Positions 48,685 to 53,272 of a stretch of DNA of 53,272 nt are shown here, in pieces. The notes under the pieces are model-generated. The model searched no databases. It was not told the origin of the DNA and was given only the letters and a program-made list of their open reading frames with translations. Source of the stretch: Sulfuricella sp035530375. Lineage in GTDB: Bacteria; Pseudomonadota; Gammaproteobacteria; Burkholderiales; Sulfuricellaceae. The translations under genes and the position numbers were made by a program. Within the stretch, counting starts at the first letter, position 1. Each line of letters begins with the position of its first letter. The stretch spans positions 1-53,272 of the forward strand of contig DATKUY010000001.1 in NCBI GenBank assembly GCA_035530375.1, given 5' to 3'.

Positions 48685-49188
48685 ATGCCTGTCAGCCCGG
48701 GAGGAACATACTACGATAACGATGAACTGGATTCATTGTTCAAAGCAGTCGGTTTTATCGTCGTTCAATGGGGGCAAGCAGAGCAGTCACTCGATCTAGC
48801 TATTGCCATCCTCTATCATGAACTCGGTGGCAAGGCATGTTCGAAACGCCTTCCAAAAATGCTGGGGCCGAAATTGGAGTTCTTGAATAAGTGCCTTTCC
48901 CAAATTCCGGCGCTTGATCCGTACCGAGATGAAGGTGCAACTCTCGTTGCGAACTTTCGGAAACTGAGCGATAGGCGCCACGACATTATTCATGGTGCCA
49001 TTGCGAGCGTCTCTGCGAAAGACGGTGCTTTCATATTCGCGAAGTTGGATCTCAAAAATGACATTCACGTCGTGCGGGAATTTCGGTTTGACGCTGCTGA
49101 TTTCCCGGCGCTTACTAAACAGCTCATTGACCTAGGCTCTCAATCAACAACATTCGCACGCCGGCTCTGGGAAGTGGTTCCCAAGTAA
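48685..49188 (+). CDS. Possible HEPN-like protein
   Basis: A 167-residue mostly helical protein. The sequence SDRRHDIIHG (about 96-104) holds an R-x4-H (Arg98, His103), the catalytic pattern of HEPN ribonucleases, after a helical region that starts VVQWGQAEQSLDLAIAILYHE. This is a weak, motif-level call. It diverges from nifB and is not coupled to any neighbour. Its base composition is more AT-rich than the nif genes, so it may be a foreign gene. Confidence 0.45.
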   Translation: MPVSPGGTYYDNDELDSLFKAVGFIVVQWGQAEQSLDLAIAILYHELGGKACSKRLPKMLGPKLEFLNKCLSQIPALDPYRDEGATLVANFRKLSDRRHDIIHGAIASVSAKDGAFIFAKLDLKNDIHVVREFRFDAADFPALTKQLIDLGSQSTTFARRLWEVVPK

Positions 49189-49240
49189 TTTACCTCGTTG
49201 CGATCTCTAATTTCGACGTATGGCTTATTCCCCCTCCTCA

Positions 49241-49318
49241 TTACAACCGCTTAATCTCGATATTAAACTTCTTCATCGCATAACCCATCTGCCGTGGCAT
49301 CAGACGATCAGAGATTTC
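49241..49318 (-). pseudogene. nifA 3' remnant
   Basis: On the minus strand the last codons read ISDRLMPRQMGYAMKKFNIEIKRL and stop. They match the nifA C-terminus (LTPRQMGYALKKFNIEIKQL at 51004). By eye, 49 of 63 bases agree. The upstream part of nifA is absent and ccoG begins 44 bases further on. It is a leftover of a second nifA end. Confidence 0.75.
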
Positions 49319-49361
49319 GTAACGCCCCCGGCAGCGCCGAGGATTTACCCAACCGAACCAG

Positions 49362-50813
49362 TTATTGCCACTCCTGCTTGGTATTGAATTTAACTTTCTT
49401 GACCATCGGCTGATCCGGCTTGTTCCTGGCCGTGACGATGAATTCGAATTCGTGGATCGTTTTCACATCCGCCGGACTGAGCGTGACGCTGGCCAGCACC
49501 ATTGCGCTCTTGCCGGGGTGCACGGTGACCTCGCTCATCGACCCGATATCCAGGGCCCGCTCAGGCACGCCGCGCACCGCGATGTGATAGCTGTGCTCCT
49601 CGACCGATTTGTTGGTGATATGAATCTGGTAACGGTTGCGGATGTCTCCGTCCGACATCAGCACGAACAGCGGTTGCCGCACCGGCTGGATGGATAGCTG
49701 CACATCGCTGCGGGACGCCAGGTTGAAAATCAGGACGCTGAACATCACCAGGATGGCGGTGCCGTAACCGATGGTTCGCAGGCGTAGCAGGTCGATATGC
49801 ACCTTGCCCGGAGTGGGGCTTTCGATGTTGATTTCCGAATCGTAACGCACCAGCCCGCGCGGATAGCCCATCGAATCCATGACGGTGTTGCAGGCATCGA
49901 CGCACAGCCCGCAGGAAATGCACGGGTATTGCAGGCCTTTGCGGATGTCGATTCCGGCGGGGCAAACCTGGATGCAAAGCTCGCAGTCGATGCAATCCCC
50001 GACCCCTTGGGCGTGACGCTCCTCAAGGCTTTGCAGCCCTTTCTTGTGCGGGGCGCGGCCCGCTGTGCTCTCGCCACGGTGATAGTCGTAGGAAGGGACC
50101 AGCGTTTCCGGCTCGTACATCACCCCCTGAAAGCGGGCATAGGGGCACCAGAGCATGCACACTTGCTCGCGCACCAATCCCGCCGCAATATAGGTAGTCA
50201 CCGTGATAAGCAATACCGTGAAATAGGCGACGCTGGGCAGCGAGCCGGCGAAGAAGCGGGCTGCCAGTTCCGGCGCATAACCGTAGAACAGGATGAAGGT
50301 GAAGGCGGTCCAGAACGATAGCGCGATCCATAACGCGTGCGTCACCAGCTTTTTACTTATTTTTTCGAGGTTCCAGGGCTGCTTGTGCAGCCGCAACCGG
50401 GCCGGACGCTCGCCCTGAATCCAGCTTTCGATGAAGATAAAGGCATCGGTCCAGATCGTCTGGAAGCAGAAATAACCGCAGAAAGCGCGGCCAACCAGGC
50501 CCGTCACGAAGAACAGCGTTGCCGCGGAGACGAACAGCAACATCGACAGCGAGATCAGATCCTGAGGAAACAGGGCCATGTCGAAAATAAAGAAGCGCCG
50601 TCCGACCAGATCGAACAGCACCGCCTGGTTCGGTATGACGCCATGACGCGCCCAAGGCACCCACGGCAAGCCGAAATAGACGGCAAAGGCCAGCAACAGC
50701 ATCGCTGTCTTGAAATTTCGGAACGGCCCTTTGACTGAGCGGGGATGAATCGGGATGTGTTGCAGGGAAAAGGTGGGGGGGGCTACTGGGTTCAAAACTT
50801 TATCTACCGGCAC
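49362..50813 (-). CDS. ccoG: CcoG/FixG-like iron-sulfur membrane protein
   Basis: A 483-residue membrane protein of the CcoG/FixG/RdxA family, tied to maturation of the high-affinity cbb3 oxidase. About five membrane helices and two [4Fe-4S] motifs (GDCIDCELCIQVCPAG and CISCGLCVDAC, about 270-305) are visible, followed by a periplasmic Ig-like domain (about 360-480). The start is GTG 50813 (MPVDKVLNPVAP). It lies 190 bases after nifA on the same strand. A protective respiration role is a reasonable inference. Confidence 0.92.
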   Translation of the reverse strand: MPVDKVLNPVAPPTFSLQHIPIHPRSVKGPFRNFKTAMLLLAFAVYFGLPWVPWARHGVIPNQAVLFDLVGRRFFIFDMALFPQDLISLSMLLFVSAATLFFVTGLVGRAFCGYFCFQTIWTDAFIFIESWIQGERPARLRLHKQPWNLEKISKKLVTHALWIALSFWTAFTFILFYGYAPELAARFFAGSLPSVAYFTVLLITVTTYIAAGLVREQVCMLWCPYARFQGVMYEPETLVPSYDYHRGESTAGRAPHKKGLQSLEERHAQGVGDCIDCELCIQVCPAGIDIRKGLQYPCISCGLCVDACNTVMDSMGYPRGLVRYDSEINIESPTPGKVHIDLLRLRTIGYGTAILVMFSVLIFNLASRSDVQLSIQPVRQPLFVLMSDGDIRNRYQIHITNKSVEEHSYHIAVRGVPERALDIGSMSEVTVHPGKSAMVLASVTLSPADVKTIHEFEFIVTARNKPDQPMVKKVKFNTKQEWQ

Positions 50814-51003
50814 GATCCACTCCTAAAATAAATGCTCAGCCGCCTGCAACAGAAACAAACTCATTTCCACAATGCGCATTAAGCCACATAGAGAGGAAAT
50901 CGTCTGTAACCAAAGTCACATATGATCCGTCTCAAGACCAAAAACAGGGGATGCCATCGAATTACACCGGCTTAACGGGGGTGACTACGTAATCAACGGG
51001 ACA

Positions 51004-52623
51004 CTACAACTGCTTTATTTCAATGTTGAATTTTTTCAGCGCATAGCCCATTTGCCGCGGCGTCAGGTTGAGCAGCCGCGCCGCCTTGGCCTGCACCCAG
51101 CCGCACTTTTCCATCGCCCACATCAGCCGGTCGCGCTCTGAAGCGGGTTGGTGCTCGCCAACGCTTTCCGGCTCCGAGTAAGTTTCCGGCAGGTCCTCGG
51201 GAAAAGCCGGCACCTCAGGCGCTGGCTGCCGTTGCGGCACAATCGGGATCGACCGGTGATCCTTGCCATAATCCTTCAGCACGGAAGAAAAGCACAGACC
51301 CTTTTCGCACAACAGGTCGGTCTGGCGGATGAGGTTGCCGCGTGTCATGGTAGCCATGCGCTCGACGCAGTTTTCCAGTTCGCGCACGTTGCCGGGCCAG
51401 TTGCACCGGTTCATGGCCTGCATCGCCTCCGGGCTGACGGAGAAATTGCGTTTGTTCTCGCGGTTGAATTTCTGCAGGAAGTGCTCCACCAGCAGGGGGA
51501 TGTCCTCGCGCCGCTCGCGCAGGGGCGGCAGGAAGATCGACACCACGTTGATGCGGAAATACAGGTCGGCGCGGAATTCGCCCTTGCTCACCATTTCCTC
51601 CAGGTTGCGGTTGGTGGCGGTGATCAGCCGCACGTCCACGCGGATGGTGCGGTTGCCGCCGACGCGTTCGAATTCGCGCTCCTGCAGCACCCGCAACAGC
51701 TTGGCCTGGAATGCCGGCGAGATATCGCCGATCTCGTCGAGGAACAGCGTACCGCCGTGGGCTTGTTCGAAGCGGCCCTTGCGGTCCTGGGTGGCGCCGG
51801 TAAAGGCGCCTTTTTCATGGCCGAACAGCTCGGATTCGAGCAGGCTTTCCGGCAGGGCGGCGCAGTTGAGCTTGATGAAGGGGCCGTCCTTGCGCGGGCT
51901 GAGGTAGTGAATGGCACGGGCGATGGCCTCCTTGCCGGTGCCGGACTCGCCACGCAACAGGATGGTGGCCTTGCCCGGTGCGGCCTGGTGCACGTCGGCA
52001 AAGACCTGCTGCATGCGTTTGCTCACGCCGATCACGTTGTCCAGGCTGTATCTGCCTTGCAGTTCCTTTTGCAGCCGGAATTTCTCCTGCATCAACTGCT
52101 CGCGCTCCGCCGCCACATTCTGGTGCAGGCGCACGTTCTGGCCGATCAGGTTGGCGACCATGGAGAGAAAGCGCACATCGCCCTGGAAGCGGCCTGATCC
52201 GCCCGCTTCCCGATCCATGCCCAGCACGCCGATGCAGCGGCGCCCCACCTTGATCGGCACGCCGACAAAAGCCACGTCTCCAGCTTCCGCCTTGCGCGAG
52301 CCGGTACGGTTGAGGAACAGCGGCTCCTTGGCGACATCCGGGATCACCGCCGGCATGCAGCTTTGCAGGATGCGCCCGGTCACGCCTTCGCCCACCAGGA
52401 ACCGTCCGCGCCGAATCTCCTCCGGCGACAGCCCGACCGCGGCCACCACCTGCAGCTCGCCGTCTTCCTGCACCAGGCTGACCATGCTGCGCTGCATGTG
52501 CAAGTGCGAAGACAGCAGGTTCAGCACGCCGCGCAGGGTTTTGTGCAGATCCAGCGAGGAGCCGAGGATCTTGCTGATTTCATAGATGGTGACTAATTGC
52601 ACCGAGGAAGTGTCTTGCGCCAT
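51004..52623 (-). CDS. nifA: Nif-specific transcriptional activator NifA
   Basis: The sigma54 activator of nif genes. The 539-residue protein has a GAF domain (about 20-165), an AAA+ domain (about 190-430, GESGTGKEAIARAI Walker A, ELFGHEKGAFTGA sigma54 contact) and a Fis-type HTH (about 495-539). After the AAA+ part, the cysteines in CNWPGNVRELENC and then LLCEKGLC follow C-x11-C-x19-C-x4-C, the mark of oxygen-sensitive NifA proteins that act without NifL. No nifL is in the window. Confidence 0.96.
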   Translation of the reverse strand: MAQDTSSVQLVTIYEISKILGSSLDLHKTLRGVLNLLSSHLHMQRSMVSLVQEDGELQVVAAVGLSPEEIRRGRFLVGEGVTGRILQSCMPAVIPDVAKEPLFLNRTGSRKAEAGDVAFVGVPIKVGRRCIGVLGMDREAGGSGRFQGDVRFLSMVANLIGQNVRLHQNVAAEREQLMQEKFRLQKELQGRYSLDNVIGVSKRMQQVFADVHQAAPGKATILLRGESGTGKEAIARAIHYLSPRKDGPFIKLNCAALPESLLESELFGHEKGAFTGATQDRKGRFEQAHGGTLFLDEIGDISPAFQAKLLRVLQEREFERVGGNRTIRVDVRLITATNRNLEEMVSKGEFRADLYFRINVVSIFLPPLRERREDIPLLVEHFLQKFNRENKRNFSVSPEAMQAMNRCNWPGNVRELENCVERMATMTRGNLIRQTDLLCEKGLCFSSVLKDYGKDHRSIPIVPQRQPAPEVPAFPEDLPETYSEPESVGEHQPASERDRLMWAMEKCGWVQAKAARLLNLTPRQMGYALKKFNIEIKQL

Positions 52624-52885
52624 GTCGGGTTCCGCTCAATTTATGCTGCGACTGCACAGGTATATGCAAGTTCCGCGCCAGACACGCCATACCGGATTCA
52701 GTCAGGCGCCAGGAAAAGCGCTCTGCCGGGATCGCAGGCATTTAGCAGGATTTTTCAGATACCACTCATGGATTCAGGGACAGAATTCGCGCAACGGAAT
52801 GGTGCATGGAATGCGTATTTCCGCATTTCTGCACAGCAGGTAAGCAAAACAGGATTCCGGCGAAGATGACGAAGATTAAGGAGGA

Positions 52886-52975
52886 TGGCGGAAGCGGTGA
52901 GATTCGAACTCACGGTAGAGTCACCCCTACGACAGTTTTCAAGACTGTTGCCTTAAACCACTCGGCCACGCTTCC
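52886..52975 (-). tRNA. tRNA-Ser (anticodon TGA)
   Basis: On the minus strand the acceptor GGAAGCG pairs with CGCTTCC and ends with encoded CCA. The anticodon stem ACAGT/ACTGT encloses CTTGAAA, giving TGA. The long variable arm (CGTAGGGGTGACTCTACC) is typical of serine. Length is 90 bases. Confidence 0.95.
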
Positions 52976-53105
52976 GGAAATTGATGGGCGCAATGATACC
53001 GTTTGACGGCGCCATTGACCAGCGGTTGCAACTTTTGCACAAGTTGCGTAGTCTTAGTAACTGCGTGTTCTTAGAACACGTCTTAATCGTAAAAGGAGTC
53101 ATTGG

Positions 53106-53272
53106 ATGCAACCTGAACTGCAAATGCCGGCACAAACAACCGGACTGGCGCTCTCGACCAACAAGGTTCTGCGCAACACCTACATGCTACTCGGCTTGAG
53201 CATGGTCCCGACCGTGATCGGCGCAATGCTCGGCGTTAACCTGAACTTCTCGTTCATGGCGAAAAGCCCGAT
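53106..53272 (+). CDS. BAX inhibitor-1/YccA-like membrane protein (partial)
   Basis: The first 55 residues only; the window ends inside the gene. The start MQPELQMPAQTTGLALSTNKVLRNTYMLLGLSMVPTVIGAMLG fits the N-terminal region of the YccA/BAX inhibitor-1 family, with the first membrane helix beginning. AAGGAG lies 8 bases upstream of the ATG. Not related to nitrogen fixation. Confidence 0.7.
   Translation, partial: MQPELQMPAQTTGLALSTNKVLRNTYMLLGLSMVPTVIGAMLGVNLNFSFMAKSP

Overview
The window is a nitrogen-fixation (nif) region from a Gram-negative bacterium, most probably a betaproteobacterium. The gene set and order (nifHDK, nifENX, nifB-fdxN, nifV-nifW-fixABCX, draT/draG, modABC, NifA without NifL) and the FixABCX electron branch fit free-living diazotrophs of the Nitrosomonadales/Rhodocyclales type. 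The genus cannot be fixed from sequence alone. The region encodes a molybdenum nitrogenase: the NifD Cys and His cofactor ligands are present and no VnfG/AnfG subunit is seen.

Layout. 1-777 is gene-free, repeat-rich DNA. 778-990 holds tRNA-Arg and tRNA-Ser (minus strand). 1035-4246 is housekeeping: lysC, a small HTH protein, a radical SAM protein and queD. 4278-10030 (minus) is the operon nifV-nifW-fixA-fixB-fixC-fixX-[2Fe-2S] ferredoxin, read from a sigma54 promoter at 10078-10092. 10351-14481 (plus) is a short KdpD-like kinase, KdpE and the K+ transporter Kup. 14569-19757 (minus) is nifE-nifN-nifX-DUF269-DUF683-fdxB-nifQ-small ORF. 20199-22882 (plus) is a FIST sensor and a PAS/HD-GYP protein. 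23042-27850 (minus) is nifH-nifD-nifK-[2Fe-2S] ferredoxin-FmdB-like. 28231-30663 (plus) is draT-unknown-draG. 30664-36999 looks like an accessory insertion: slipin, bacteriohemerythrin, group II intron and cytochrome remnants, and an HlyD/ABC-2 exporter. 37000-41203 is modE, divergent from molbindin-modA-modB-modC. 41332-44252 holds a GGDEF sensor, a second FmdB-like protein and a small unknown gene. 44288-48393 (minus) is nifB-fdxN-HesB/IscA-like-nifZ-nifT-SIR2-like-GNAT. 48685-52623 holds a possible HEPN protein, a nifA 3' remnant, ccoG and nifA. tRNA-Ser and the start of a BAX-inhibitor-like gene close the window.

How it works together. NifA has the cysteine pattern of oxygen-sensitive, NifL-independent activators. 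It can act through TGT-N10-ACA sites upstream of -24/-12 promoters, which I find before nifV, nifH and nifB; nifE has a similar but odd arrangement. FixABCX and at least four other ferredoxins can bring low-potential electrons. NifB/Q/E/N/X/V plus ModABC make FeMo-cofactor. DraT/DraG switch the Fe protein by ADP-ribosylation of an Arg that is present (Arg102).

The most unusual points are: a translationally coupled SIR2-like/GNAT pair at the end of the nifB operon, the SIR2-like protein apparently lacking the catalytic His; an unknown gene between draT and draG; three unrelated families of inverted repeats placed in the spacers inside the nif operons; two genes (ccoG and a 116-residue ORF) each lying between a complete gene and a second copy of that gene's 3' end; and two c-di-GMP genes each convergent with an FmdB-like zinc-ribbon paralogue.
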